DNA of 64,000 bases from Coenobita brevimanus. Lineage: Eukaryota > Arthropoda > Malacostraca > Decapoda > Coenobitidae. The position numbers were made by a program, and so were the translations under genes. Positions 46,401 to 56,598 of the stretch are shown piece by piece. The stretch covers positions 35,443,015 to 35,507,014 of the forward strand of contig CM064732.1 of assembly GCA_032717465.1 (NCBI GenBank), written 5' to 3'. Position 1 is the first letter of the stretch; each line of letters opens with the position of its first letter. Below the pieces are notes generated by a model. It was not told the DNA's origin. It saw only the letters and a list, made by a program, of their open reading frames with translations, and did not search any database.

Positions 46401-46726
46401 GACCCTGTGCCGCCAGCCCTACCCTGCCGGTGGTGGAAACCCGAGGTACCACCTCATCTGACAGTACCATTGCAACGGCCATTGCTAAAGAGAGTGAATA
46501 GAAGGTGTGATATGTTATGTGCGTGTAGTGTGGTGTAGACAGTTGAAGGTAGAGGTATTATGAGAGCGTGTTGTCCTACTCTCTGTGTAAATGAATGCGC
46601 AGAAAATGTTCAGCAAAGGGAGATGGTCAGGATTAAGTCCTGAGGGCTGGTGAAACAGGAGCTCCAGCTCTCTCTATCACCAGCTTGCTATCCACTTCGG
46701 AAGTACTGCCCTGTTCGACTGGTGCT
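43449..46726 (-). mobile_element. Jockey/CR1-like LINE, copy B (about 3.3 kb)
   Basis: Same element and orientation as copy A. The minus-strand poly(A) is the T-run at 43449-43461. Endonuclease pieces: ALFFTNIRGLST-like (46063-46482) and FIIHNVEWLLHSVRTDDAGL with DPDNPDHNAHLLDF-like text (45630-45956). RT pieces: SLFPNSWKEANIHPVLKKGS (44809-45048), MPQGSVLAPTLFLIHINDLL and HSYVDDSTLHRSF (44181-44591, where the usual YADD box reads YVDD), and FIPRTASLWNSLLQRCFPPN (43446-43844). Frames are broken and a short segment near 45010 is missing relative to copy A. Confidence 0.85.
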
Positions 46727-47020
46727 ACAGTAGGCATTCGTTTTATAGAGGGAATTACTTGAGACAGTTTCAACCCACTTCATATCGAGAGCTTGTTCTT
46801 AAGTTATATGAATCTTCTAGCAGTAATGAAAGATAAGTAAACAGAGAAACAGACAGATAAACAGATAATGACAGACAGATAGACAGAGAGAACTGTCTCA
46901 GTGAAGATGTTAATCAGAAAATCTTTAAGTTTGTCTCAGCTTCTTTTGCATTTTGATTTTGAATCTTGTGGATTCAATGAAGGCATTTTTATTCAGGTAC
47001 CCTCTGGGATTTATCTTTAT
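46727..47020. other. Unassigned sequence
   Basis: A GACA-type simple repeat lies near 46845-46885. No gene recognised. Confidence 0.4.
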
Positions 47021-47052
<32 letters not shown>

Positions 47053-47054
47053 GA
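47021..47054. repeat. (GA)n microsatellite
   Basis: GA run with one C interruption. Confidence 0.95.
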
Positions 47055-47089
47055 AATTAGTAGGTGTGCCTCTCATCTTTGTGTGAAAC

Positions 47090-47265
47090 AGGAGGTGGAG
47101 CTGAAAGGAGTGACGTTATGAGGTTTGGCCCTTCCCATTCGTTCATCATAGAGTGGGAGGAAACAAGAGATTAAATAAGCACCGTGACATACCATTGTTT
47201 GGTTAGGATAGTGGGTGGAGCTAATGGGAGTAACGTCACAAGTTTCGGTACCTTCCATTGGCAGT
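47090..47265. repeat. ~120-bp direct duplication with TGACGT/AACGTCAC motifs
   Basis: GGTGGAGCTGAAAGGAGTGA(CGT) at about 47094 recurs as GGTGGAGCTAATGGGAGTAA(CGT) at about 47214, followed in both by a TTCCATT segment. Two diverged tandem units. Confidence 0.6.
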
Positions 47266-47860
47266 GATCTTTGTGAGTGTGAGATGAGGGAGACTGTGAG
47301 GGAAGGAGTGAGATAGGACAAGGTGAGAGAGGCAAAGGGGGAAATGAGGTGAAGAACACAGGATGAGAAAATAATGGGTTAATGATAAGAAGATTGTCGT
47401 ATCAATTATAATTCAGATCCTGAGACTGAGATGGGCTTATGTACTTCCCATTGCATAAGTATTCAATGAGAAAAGAGTGGGCAGGAAAATTACACTTGAG
47501 TTTGTAATGATTTGTCCACCATGAAATTTACTTCCCTACAGTCACTGAAAACCAGCTCAACTCTAGCGTTACTCTGTCAAATACTCGAACATTACACTGG
47601 GTGAGTGACTGGATGGGTGACCACTATACGCGGTATCTTTTTACCATTACCGAAAACCAACCTAACCGTAGTGCTTCTTTCACACAAGCGATAGAGCTAC
47701 GGTTTATTATTTTTCAGTGATATAATAAGTGAAAGGGGGTATTTTTTGCACGAGTTCTGGAATCGGTTAGTTCTTTTAAGGGGAGTTAGTCCCGTTAAAG
47801 GGTATATCCAAAGAGAATGTAGCCAGAGCCAGGCAACAAAGAAGTATATCAAAATGAGCA
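47266..47860. other. Unassigned sequence
   Basis: No feature recognised. Confidence 0.4.
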
Positions 47861-47981
47861 TCAGAGAGAGAGAGAGAGAGAGAGAGAGGTATGGTGTGGC
47901 AAGAAGTGTGGTGATGCATTATACAAATCTCCATGGCTCTGTTCAGTCACATTACATTTGCACAACGGTCTTTTTACTGCA

Positions 47982-48019
<38 letters not shown>
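47861..48019. repeat. (GA)n and (CT)n microsatellites facing each other
   Basis: GA run at about 47862-47888 and CT run at about 47985-48019, separated by ~95 bp. The two can pair as an inverted repeat. Confidence 0.9.
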
Positions 48020-48020
<1 letters not shown>

Positions 48021-48199
48021 AGCACATACATAACTGCATATATATAAACAAAGGCATACATTGTGTTGTACAAACATATGCTTCACTTAGGATCCCATAC
48101 TGCTAAAAACAATTACCGTACACACAAAGCCAAGGACCCTATGAATATGATACCATGCACAGATCTCACATAGTCGCAACCACAGTCATTTGCACAAAA

Positions 48200-48790
48200 C
48201 TAATTGCATTGCCTCAAAAACCCCCGAGGCTTGTAGTGCTAGCATTATTAAATCAAACTCTAAAGAATTTTCTTGCTACATCGCAAACAAAAAAGGTAAA
48301 AACGCCAATAATTGGACACCTAATCAAAGATAATGAAGAGCCTTCCTATTGCGAAACTATGATGACGAGATTTCTTTATACCTTCTTTGCGTCAGTTTCT
48401 GCCATATGAAGTAAAAATAGGATTCCTGCAGTTTCTCCAATTCCTATAGAAGGTAAAATAATCAATGATACTACATTTAGTGACAGAGATGTAAGACTTG
48501 CAATCACTAAACTTAAGGCGAATACAACACCAGTGCCAGACAAAATATCTGCTCACATATTAAAAGTACTTTAAAATTTGTCACTAAAGAGCTGTACGTG
48601 ACACATGAATGGAAACTTGCAAACATAATCCTGATATCTAAAAAAAGGCAACAAAGCACAACCAGAAAACTACCACCAAGTTAAATGAAAATCAGTGAGA
48701 GTTTGTAAGTTTCTAGAAACCATTATCAGAGATAAGTTTATAATACACTTTGAACCAAATACTTAATCTAATCAGATTCATAAGATGGTC
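48200..48790 (+). pseudogene. LINE relic (CR1/Jockey-like), RT N-terminal part
   Basis: Plus-strand pieces: KTPIIGHLIKDNEE and FLYTFFASVSAI (48290-48405), corresponding to the linker motif IGPL-x-D-x-G...LNDFFASVF. Then come PIPIEGKIINDTTFSDRDV and ITKLKANTTPVPDKISAHIL (48440-48570), then EWKLANIILISKK-like (48608-48650), and LETIIRDKFIIHFEPNT (48710-48765). The order matches the start of a LINE reverse transcriptase. It is a different subfamily from the 35-kb element. Confidence 0.7.
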
Positions 48791-48848
48791 TTAGGACTAA
48801 CTGCTCTTGCCTCATGAATTGCAGTTTTTCAACGACATATTGAACATG

Positions 48849-49014
48849 TACAGTGAGCAACAGTAGTCGTGTCGCGGTTTTGTCCGAAGATTAAATGTAA
48901 CTCGTTGAACATTATGAACCGTCCGTATGACAGACGGCGGATTGTACCAGACGCTTAGCCCGTTGGCTTATGTTTTCACCAAATTTCATGACACGATTAT
49001 TGTTGCTTACTGTA
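48849..49014. mobile_element. Tc1/mariner-type MITE (162 bp)
   Basis: Body 48851-49012 between TA dinucleotides. Terminal inverted repeats CAGTGAGCAACAGTAGTC and, from the other end, CAGTAAGCAACAATAATC, both followed by GTGTC. The interior is non-coding. Confidence 0.88.
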
Positions 49015-49257
49015 CATGTACAGTCGTGAACACTAATAAAATCGGGGACAGGGAGAATGCCAATAGTCACCACTAGAGGACAGTTAATCACACACGTCCC
49101 AGCACTTTCTAGAGTTACAGCTGTGTTCCAACTCACCCGGGTCACGTGACCCACAGGCGACATGTCTCCCAGTGGCGTGGGCAACAGGGTCGTAGAAAAT
49201 GACTGTCTAGCACGCTTTTTGCTTTTAACTGTGAAAAACTGGACTTCCTCATTAACT

Positions 49258-49379
49258 ATGCCTCGCTGTGTTGCATGGGGATGCTTTACCCGACCTGGAC
49301 AAGAGGAGGTGATGCACAGATTTTCCAGAAATCCTCAGAGAAGAAAGGAATGGGAAATAGAAATCCATTGGGAAAATTG
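49258..49379 (+). CDS. Candidate THAP-domain first exon (partial)
   Basis: From ATG at 49258 the frame reads MPRCVAWGCFTRPG, then HRFSRNPQRRKEWEIEI and HWENW. MP-x-C-x(2-4)-GC, followed by F-x-(R)-x-P-x-x-x-x-R-x-x-W and a second Trp, is the N-terminal half of a THAP zinc finger, a DNA-binding domain of host factors and P-element-like transposases. The frame stops just after GTGAGC (49380-49385), a good splice donor, so this would be an exon ending in phase 2. The C-x2-H half is not found in frame after the nearby acceptor-like sites, so the gene, if real, has further exons elsewhere or is broken. An upstream in-frame ATG at 49162 is possible. Confidence 0.5.
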
Positions 49380-49385
49380 GTGAGC

Positions 49386-50064
49386 AAAAGATGCCATTTG
49401 TGATCTGTAAGTTTTATTATGTATTTTATGAAAGATGTTACTTGTAATACTAATATTTTTTCCCTGAAACACTTTTTTATCATGCAAATATCCAGGATAT
49501 CCCAGGCAATTCTGATACTTATGGTCATGTGCTGAAACAAAAAGTGTCATGCCACAACTGCCGACTCCACCATTGTGGCATGGGATATTACTGGTAAGCT
49601 TAATGATTCAATAACAGCAACTTTATAATTCAGCTATAATTCACATAATTTTTTTGGAAACTGTCATGAACTTGTTGTTTTCCCAGTAATAGTATTCAAA
49701 AATCACACAAACGTGGTATTCCACAAACTATTTTTTAGTTGTAAGAATCTTAATGAAGATTTCTTAACCTCCGCTGTGCTAATTATTATCAACCCGATTA
49801 CCTTCCCTGAGTCATTGTTTTCGGACCTTTTTTTTTTTTTTAATATTAAGTTGATTTTTTGTTATCAGATCAAGTGTTTCAGGGCTCAGACTCTTCACCA
49901 CCTTCGTCTTTTTGTAATTTACGCCTCTTGGGTGGGTGTGCGGGCGGTGATGTCGCCAGCACCGTGGGAGGTAGACGGGCCTGAATCTGCCATTGCTGGG
50001 CTACAAACGAGAACTGAATTACTGATATGCTGTATTTGGCAGCTGCGGTGTGGTGGTAGGTGGG
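49386..50064. other. Unassigned sequence, possibly intron of the THAP candidate
   Basis: Two acceptor-like sites, TATCCAG|GATATC (49496) and TTTGTTATCAG (ending about 49869), and a donor-like TACTG|GTAAGC near 49591 occur here. No joined frame continues the THAP fold. Confidence 0.35.
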
Positions 50065-50545
50065 AGCACACACCGTCCACTCACCAGACGTAGTGCTGCT
50101 TAGGGTGTCTGCCCTTTCCTCTCTTCCATCCTTCTTCTTGTGTCTTTCTTTCCTTCATTCTTTCCTTTTCCTTCAGCCTACAGGTGACTGTACGTCTGTC
50201 TTTCTTTCCTTCATTCTTTCCTCTTCCCTCTGCCTATGGGTGACTCTACGCTGAGTGACAAGCCACATGGTTTCCTGTACGACCAGGAAACCATTTATTT
50301 CTCTGGGTGGTAACCATATAACCAGATCATGGCACCTGGTGTTTTAGTGGGCAATTAAGGCACTCCAATCAGATTAAGCCTGTGTAGGTTTATATCCAAG
50401 GGATGGTTAGGGTTTATTGCTCACACAATACCACTCAGGGATGAGTGAGGCTGGCCACTTTCATCTTCAATTTCAGGAACAACTTGCCTAGCCCCGGCCT
50501 CCTACGCTTCTCACGGGGCAATATAGGATTCGATGATGATGATAA
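50065..50545 (-). repeat. Dispersed repeat R1, inverted copy
   Basis: Reverse complement of 21223-21690: GCCACTCAGGG-type, GATATAAACCTACACAGGCT and CACTCAGCGTAGAGTCACCC. It ends near a GAT triplet tract at 50534. Confidence 0.8.
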
Positions 50546-50661
50546 TGGCAACTGCAGCGTGGCAGGGCTTAGCAACAACTCTGATGGCATAGAGGGAGAG
50601 TCAACGTTCCCATGGAAACCACTTACGCTTCCTCATCCTTGAAATTCTGGCGCGAAGACCC

Positions 50662-50743
50662 ATCGCCTCATATGAGGCGATCAGTGCGGACAGGGGTAGC
50701 CTGCATATTGCCTCATATGAGGCGATGATTGCGAGGGGGTTAA
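50662..50743. repeat. Paired palindromes next to GGGGG-TTAA (probable end of a TTAA element)
   Basis: ATCGCCTCATATGAGGCGAT (50662-50681) is a perfect 20-bp palindrome. Its 14-bp core GCCTCATATGAGGC recurs at 50710-50723, 45 bp downstream, and is followed after 16 bp by TTAA (50740-50743), preceded by GGGGG. The layout is the same as the right end of the element at 6026-8107. The other end of this element was not found. Confidence 0.6.
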
Positions 50744-51209
50744 AAATACTGTAGAGTGAATGACTGAATATCATATTTCACTGATTTTGCAGGATATATC
50801 ATAGGTTGCTCCATAAATCACTGTAGAAAAAAAAAAAAAATCCTTTTTTCACAGAAAATGAAATATAAAAAATAAAAATGTGAGGGGAAACCTAAATTTG
50901 AAAAGATCTCCACACCCATGCACTCGTCCTCTTATGTTTTTCTGCTATGCGGAAGGTAGTACAGCAAACACTGTTTGGTTATGCTTACCCTGTGTTATAA
51001 GGACATCACAATGGGGGTTAAATTGAGAAACGTAAGTGTACAGGACAATTTATTTCGATAGTGGCATTCTGTATATATCTTCATGTTATCAAGCACTGAC
51101 TGTCATAAAGGATGTGGATAGCCATAAAAAGATGTATATCGTGCCGAAAAAATATAAAATTATCAAATTATTAAGTAATGAAAATGTATTCTTTCCTCTC
51201 AGTCTGTTT
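50744..51209. other. Unassigned AT-rich sequence
   Basis: No feature recognised. Confidence 0.4.
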
Positions 51210-51661
51210 AATTGTGGCAGGCACTTCTACCCTTTAGAATCGACTGATTCCAACCGAATCTGCACAGAATGACAAGCCTATGACGATAGTTGTGTCCACA
51301 AGGTTTTGGTTGTTGTACAACAACTCGTTGCCTAGCAACGGCCGAAAAGCTGCTTTTTCGTACTTTTCACGTATTGAGCTGTGGAAGCATAACTAATGGG
51401 AGTATAAAACTCTGATTTCTTTTGGCGCAACCTTGTGGTCATTCCCTATCGAAAGTGTTCTATCCATTTTCCCTGCTCTCCTCTAGTTTTCAAGTGGCAA
51501 CCCCGCAAAGATTGGCCTCAGCGTTCCTAGTTTATTATGGCAGGCACTTGTACCGTTCAGAATTAACCAGTTCCGACCAAACCTGGACACAATTACCAAC
51601 CTATGACCTAGTTGTGTCTGCAAGGTTTTGGTTACTAGGCAACGAGTAGTTGCCTAGCAAC
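51210..51661 (+). repeat. ~130-bp direct repeats ending in a GTTGCCTAGCAAC palindrome
   Basis: TGGCAGGCACTT(C/G)TACC, GATTCCAACC/GTTCCGACC, AGTTGTGTC and AAGGTTTTGGTT occur in order at 51215-51312 and again at 51539-51632. Each ends with GTTGCCTAGCAAC (51327-51339 and 51649-51661). The palindrome resembles an RFX-type X-box, but nothing links it to a gene. Confidence 0.7.
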
Positions 51662-51681
51662 GGCTCCCTTAGCCCCTCCAT

Positions 51682-51862
51682 GGCCATGGGTCCAGAAACT
51701 GTCAGGACCCAGTGGCCGGCCTCGGCACCATTTTTTCAAATTTCGAAAATCGATCATTTTTCTTACCAAATTGAAGAGAAACGTCTGGTGCACCTAGCAA
51801 TAAATTTATTAGCTTCTTAAACCCATCCTGTGCTCTGCAATGAAGCACAAAATATTTCGCAA
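51682..51862 (+). repeat. Dispersed repeat R2, copy 2
   Basis: Same landmarks and orientation as 28015-28205. It follows directly after the second repeat of the preceding pair, which suggests a larger composite repeat here. Confidence 0.8.
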
Positions 51863-52056
51863 TATGTCTGCATACACACCGGTGATAAAAAAGCATGGGA
51901 GTGAAAGAGTATCGCACTAAGAAATAGCCACATTTTCACCTCCCAAAATATTTCAGTGGTTCTGAAATGGTTTGAAATGATTATATATGTTTAGTATGCA
52001 CTAAATCGGTACATAATATGGCAGGTTTCACGAAAAAAAAAATTCTCACGTTTAGA

Positions 52057-52397
52057 TTTTTTTTTTTTTTTAAGTGTCCGACTCTGGGCATAGGCTTCAC
52101 AGCCTGCTCTCAAGGCCCAGCAGTCCTCCTACATACCATACACCTCTACATGTCACCACTTCGGCGCTAACACCCACCGTCCATATTGAATACATGCTAG
52201 GGCTGCCTCATACAGTACTGGTGTGATGGCATTAGCGGGGGTATTTTTACGACATGTCAGCGGGTCTTCTGGTAGATCAGTAAAGCCTGATTTAATGACA
52301 TTCTAATCCTTAAACTGTCCCCAGCCGGGATTTGAACCTGGGTCCGTTAGGACTGCAGGCCACCTCTCTACCGACTGAGCCACCGCCTCCCCCAATG
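52057..52397 (-). mobile_element. tRNA-derived SINE with poly(A) tail
   Basis: Minus-strand head: A box TGGCTCAGTCGG (52371-52382) and B box GGTTCAAATCC (52328-52338), at tRNA-like spacing. A ~250-bp body follows, with CATGTATTCAATATGGACGG and GCCCAGAGTCGGACACTT, and an A-tail seen as the T-run 52057-52071. A diverged piece of the same 3' end lies at about 52995-53085 (TGTGTCCAACTTTGGGCATA). Confidence 0.82.
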
Positions 52398-53159
52398 CGT
52401 TTAGGCAAGTATCGAGTTATTTCTGTTGTCTGGGTGGTTTAGTTTGTGTCCAAAGAGAGGCGAGAGATGGCATTTTTAGACTCTAAACAGAGAAGGCTCC
52501 TTCTTTATGTGTACATGCTGAACAGCAGCGGCAAAAATTCGATAGGCCCACTTAGAGGTGGCCATCGTCACCTACCGGCTAGTTTTGCTGTATAATTAGT
52601 CCATTAACACTATTCTATATTGGATAGGATATAACTGAATCTTGATGGCAATCCAGCCATAACATAACTACAATAAAACGTGTATGCAAAAGAGAGGAGA
52701 TTCCACATACTGTGCAAGGTCCGCACAACCACCTCTCACTCTTATCCTTCATCGTCTCCATCGCCTCTCCCCTCTCCCTCCCTCCTTTCCCACACCCCGA
52801 CTAAGCCTTGCTGGCTTCATTTGCCGGTCTCATCTCTTCCCAAAATATTGCATCACATGCTTTAAGTACCTCCAAGTTTCCATTTCAGCCTTACCTAGGG
52901 AAGCAACAGCGTTGGATGCAATCAATCACTGACAATTTCACTGAAATATACCCTTTCCTGTATGTTTTCCATAACCTTAGATTTAAGAGTGGAGATATTT
53001 TTTATGTGTCCAACTTTGGGCATAGACCTACCAGCCAATTACTTAGCACCCGACAGTCTTACGTGTCAAACATCCATCACGCCTTATGACAAGATTTTAA
53101 TATTCTTAGTTTTGATACCATTTATAAGTTAAATGGTATATCAACTAAAATTTTTATGA
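52398..53159. other. Mostly unassigned; diverged SINE 3' piece near 52995
   Basis: Only the SINE-like segment at about 52995-53085 is recognisable. The rest has no feature. Confidence 0.4.
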
Positions 53160-54407
53160 ACAAAGGACAGAACTAGTTAGAATCAGTGAATGGAAATGAA
53201 ATGGATCTGGACAACCTGTGGAATGCATATAGGGATTACTTAGTTAGGAATGCTAAAGCGGTGTGTGGTGTGGCAAGGGTAAGAACAAAGAAGAAAGGTA
53301 CGGCAGGATGGGATACAGAGGTTAAGAGAGCAATGGAGGAAAAGAGGAAGAGGAGGCTAGAGTGGTTACAGGACAGGGGTTCAGTTGAATAAGAACTGAA
53401 TGTACTGAGAGCAAGAAGCACGTAAAGAGACCAGTGAAGAGGAAAAAAGAAGGTAAATGATGATCTAGGAAGAAAAATGAATGCAAATTAATCTGAAAAT
53501 AGGAAGTTATTCTGTAAAGAAGTGCGGAAACGTAGATGTGACAGAAGAAAGAAATGTGAAAGTGTGAAGGATGTAAGTGGTAGATATTAAGTTCATGGGG
53601 ATGAAGTAAGGACCAGATGGAATGAATATTCTGAAGGTTTGATGAATGGGAATACAGACAGCTGAGCCGCTGTAAACATGACTGGTTTGTGGGGTGTGCA
53701 GAGAAGGAATTCAGTGCCAGGAAACGTGACACTCACGCAGGTGAAAAACGCTGTGAAGTTGTTGAAAAATGGGAAAGCAGCTGGGGTTGATGAGGTGTAT
53801 GCAGAAATGATCAAGCGTAGTGGAGAGACCGGAAAGAAGTGTTTGTTGGAGATAATGCTGGAAGGCATGGATGAGTGAAACTGTGCCCGCAGAGTGGAAA
53901 AAGGCTCCCTGTGCTTGTACCCCTGTACAAAAACAAAGGTGAACGAGGTGAGTGCAAGATTATTATCGTAGCATAAGTTTATTGAGTATGGTAGGGAAGG
54001 TATATGGAAGAATTATTTATTATGGGGTAAGTAATAGAGATGTCAGAAGTACTAATGTGTGATGAACAGGGTGGCCTTAGGAGTGGCAGAGGATGTGTGG
54101 ATCAAATATTTGCAGTAAAACAAATAGTGGAGAAGGCTTGTGAGAAAGGCTGTAAGGTGTTTAGGGCATTCATGGATCTGTAAAAAAACATATGAAAAAG
54201 CAGACAGAGAAGGATTATGGAAGGTTTTGCGCATGTACGGTGTAGATGGTATGCTGCTAGGTACCGTCAATAGTTTTTATGATGGTAGTGAAGCATCTGT
54301 AAGGGTTAATGGGCATCTGTGTGAATGGTTCCCAATCAGTGTGGGTGTGCGACAAGATCGTGTGATGTCTCCATGGTTGTTCAATATATATATATATATA
54401 TATATAT
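53160..54407 (+). pseudogene. RTE-like LINE family C, 5' part (left of the LTR element)
   Basis: Plus-strand fragments in RTE order: NAKAVCGVARVRTKKKGTAG and EVKRAMEEKRKRRLEW (53186-53392), VKNAVKLLKNGKAAGVDEVY (53725-53800), and after frame shifts YGVDGMLLGTVNSFYDG, SVGVRQDRVMSPWLFNIY (54230-54385). The last codons run into an (AT)n tract where the LTR retrotransposon sits. The protein resumes at 62727. VRQDRV replaces the usual LRQGCV, and there are several stops, so it was already decaying. Removing the LTR element rejoins AATATATATATGGATAAG, the NIYMD-K codons. Confidence 0.82.
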
Positions 54408-55452
54408 TGTCACGGGGTTTTTATAATATCACGGTAATTTTGAAATAAATGGTTAAATATTATTTAATTTGATAATAATATTCAATAATATTGAAGAGCA
54501 AAGACAATGATTGTCTTGCTACATCAAGCAACGATTACTTTACGCTGACTTGCTAAGATTCTCAAGAACGAGAATTTATAAACTTTCTCAACAGTACGCA
54601 GCAGAGACTAATTACTCACAATTGCTGAATTACTGTACTGTTAGCCTCTGGAGAAAGTTACATCACCCCTGACAATAAATAACTAATACTAATAATAATA
54701 ACATCAGGTTCTTGCTGATGCTTAACTCCTATGGCACAACGGATTTTACGTTAATACAACAAGACTGGTCTAAGTACCAGTTATGAAAGCAAACGTTTAT
54801 GCAAGCTAGGAGCTATATGGAAAATAAGCTTAATTATGGAAAAATGAAACAAGATTTTTACTTTACATTAAGCTCGAGAAAGGAACTGTTAAATTTATTA
54901 ATTACAAAAAATAAATTTAACGTTACATTTCAAATCAAATCAATGAGACGCACTCGCTCACTCACTCACGCAATAGCTAAATACTTACGCCTAGGGAAAA
55001 ACACCTTAATTAAACTCTTATAACTAGAAAATACACAAAAGAAATACTATAGTCGATGAATGCTGCGTATCACCAGATGGGTGAGAAGACTGGACTAACT
55101 GTGAAGTGGAGTTTGGGTACTAGCTGACCTCTCACACTGCGGCACAGGTCCTTCCTCCGTCACATCAATCAAAAGACTGACTAAGTCGTGGGAAAGCGGA
55201 GCACTCGGCCGCATTTTTTAACGGTCGAATGAGGAAGCAGAGGCGAACAATAAAAAAACAATAGTATCGCTCAGTACAGCACTTAGTGACGTGCATTAAA
55301 TCGGTCACTCTTTGAAAACGGTGACGAATTATTTGAAAAGTATACTCCGATAATGGAGGGAGAAACGGTTAGCTGAGCGATACACAGTGAGTTTTCCACT
55401 AATAGTTCGTGGTTTCTCACAAAAAGGAAATGTCGCGAATTGATTCGTGACA
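54408..55452 (-). repeat. 3' LTR (1045 bp)
   Basis: Ends TGTCAC and GTGACA form a perfect 6-bp inverted repeat. It matches 61637-62684 throughout apart from three shorter homopolymers: the T-run near 54855, the A-run near 54881 and the T-run near 55215. Confidence 0.96.
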
Positions 55453-55466
55453 TTACGCCCCTTGAA
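55453..55466 (-). promoter_or_regulatory. Possible polypurine tract region beside the 3' LTR
   Basis: The minus strand reads TTCAAGGGGCGTAA immediately before the 3' LTR. AAGGGGCG is short for a polypurine tract. A purine-rich AGAAAGATTT stretch that is part of a hairpin (TCTTTCTTC / GAAGAAAGA, 55472-55497) lies just upstream and may contribute. Confidence 0.35.
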
Positions 55467-55993
55467 AATTAAATCTTTCTTCCTTCAGAAGAAAGATTTC
55501 AATATACATACATATACATCCTAACTCAGTCACACAAGATTCACACTGTGGTGTGTGTGCTATCCTGCTACAGGAGTATGTCGCAGTCGCCAGTGAGCGA
55601 AAAAACCTCGTATTTACGTTAATAGAAACAAGCTTGAGGGAAAAACTCCGTGACGACTGTGAAAATCCTGTACTCAGGTCAACTGAGCGAAAGTTCGCTA
55701 CATTTACATTAACAACTAATTGTTATGTAGTGTAGTGTATGTAATACACGGTGTAGGTGTGACAGTTGTAGTGTAACTGTACCTACGTGTAAAATGACAC
55801 AGTAATACAATTTTATAGTAAAATAATGATGACGAGGCAGAAGAGAAGGGGCGGCAGCATGCAACAGGAACGGCCAGCTGATCTGCACGGCAATGCTGCA
55901 CCCACCAGCTACACCTGCGAAAAGAATTAAGGTGGAGCATCAAAACTGTTATTTCTCTCTCTCTCTCTCTCTCTGCCTAGCAATCAGTACTTG

Positions 55994-56220
55994 TCATTAT
56001 TAACCAGGAAACGTAATTCTTGAATTCACAAATTGCTTAGAACCCTTATAGCTTACTGGTTAACGCTTTCATTATTAACCAGGAAACGTGCCAGTTCTTG
56101 AATTCACAAATTGCTTAGAACGGGCAGTTTACTGGTTAACCTAACATTATTAACCAGGAAACGTGCCAGTTCTTGAATTCACAAATTGCTTAGAACGGGC
56201 AGTTTACTGGTTAACCTAAC
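55994..56220 (-). repeat. Three ~76-bp tandem repeats in the 3' untranslated region of the LTR element
   Basis: Units start at about 55994, 56069 and 56145, each opening ATTATTAACCAGGAAACG and closing TTACTGGTTAAC. TTAACCAG and CTGGTTAA are inverted, so each unit can form a hairpin. Units 2 and 3 are identical over nearly their whole length; unit 1 is diverged in the middle. Confidence 0.88.
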
Positions 56221-56598
56221 TCTACACTTACGAGTAATACAGGAAGCTGAAAATCGCTACGCAATCTCGGGCAGGTCACGTTTTAACACCCACCGTGGGT
56301 GTGAACACTCATGTGGGTAATGTGCATTCTCCGGGAATCCTCAGAGAGGCCCACAGCTCGAGACATTCCACAAGGTAATTCATACACAGCCTCGGACTGT
56401 CTCTGCAAGGTTCTCAAACTTCCCCCTTAACTTATGGTATACATGTATGTACAAGCCCTGGATATACTGTGTCCTGTAGGGCCAACGAGTGAGACGTCTG
56501 GTCTACACTTTTAACTGGGAACCAGGCTGGTCCCTTGGATTACTCAAATCGCTTAGGATGCCTATCTTACGGAACCCAGCATGCAACAATTGCCCATA

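Noticed and set aside
49496..49591. Second THAP exon
   Set aside because: Joining it to the exon ending at 49379 in the required phase gives a stop after about 13 codons, and it lacks the C-x2-H arrangement.
52320..52395. tRNA gene on the minus strand
   Set aside because: The tRNA-like part is followed by a 250-bp body and a poly(A) tail, as in a SINE.
55553..55943. Envelope-like or accessory frame near the 3' LTR
   Set aside because: Frames are 60-75 codons with no signal peptide, membrane segment or resemblance to an envelope protein.
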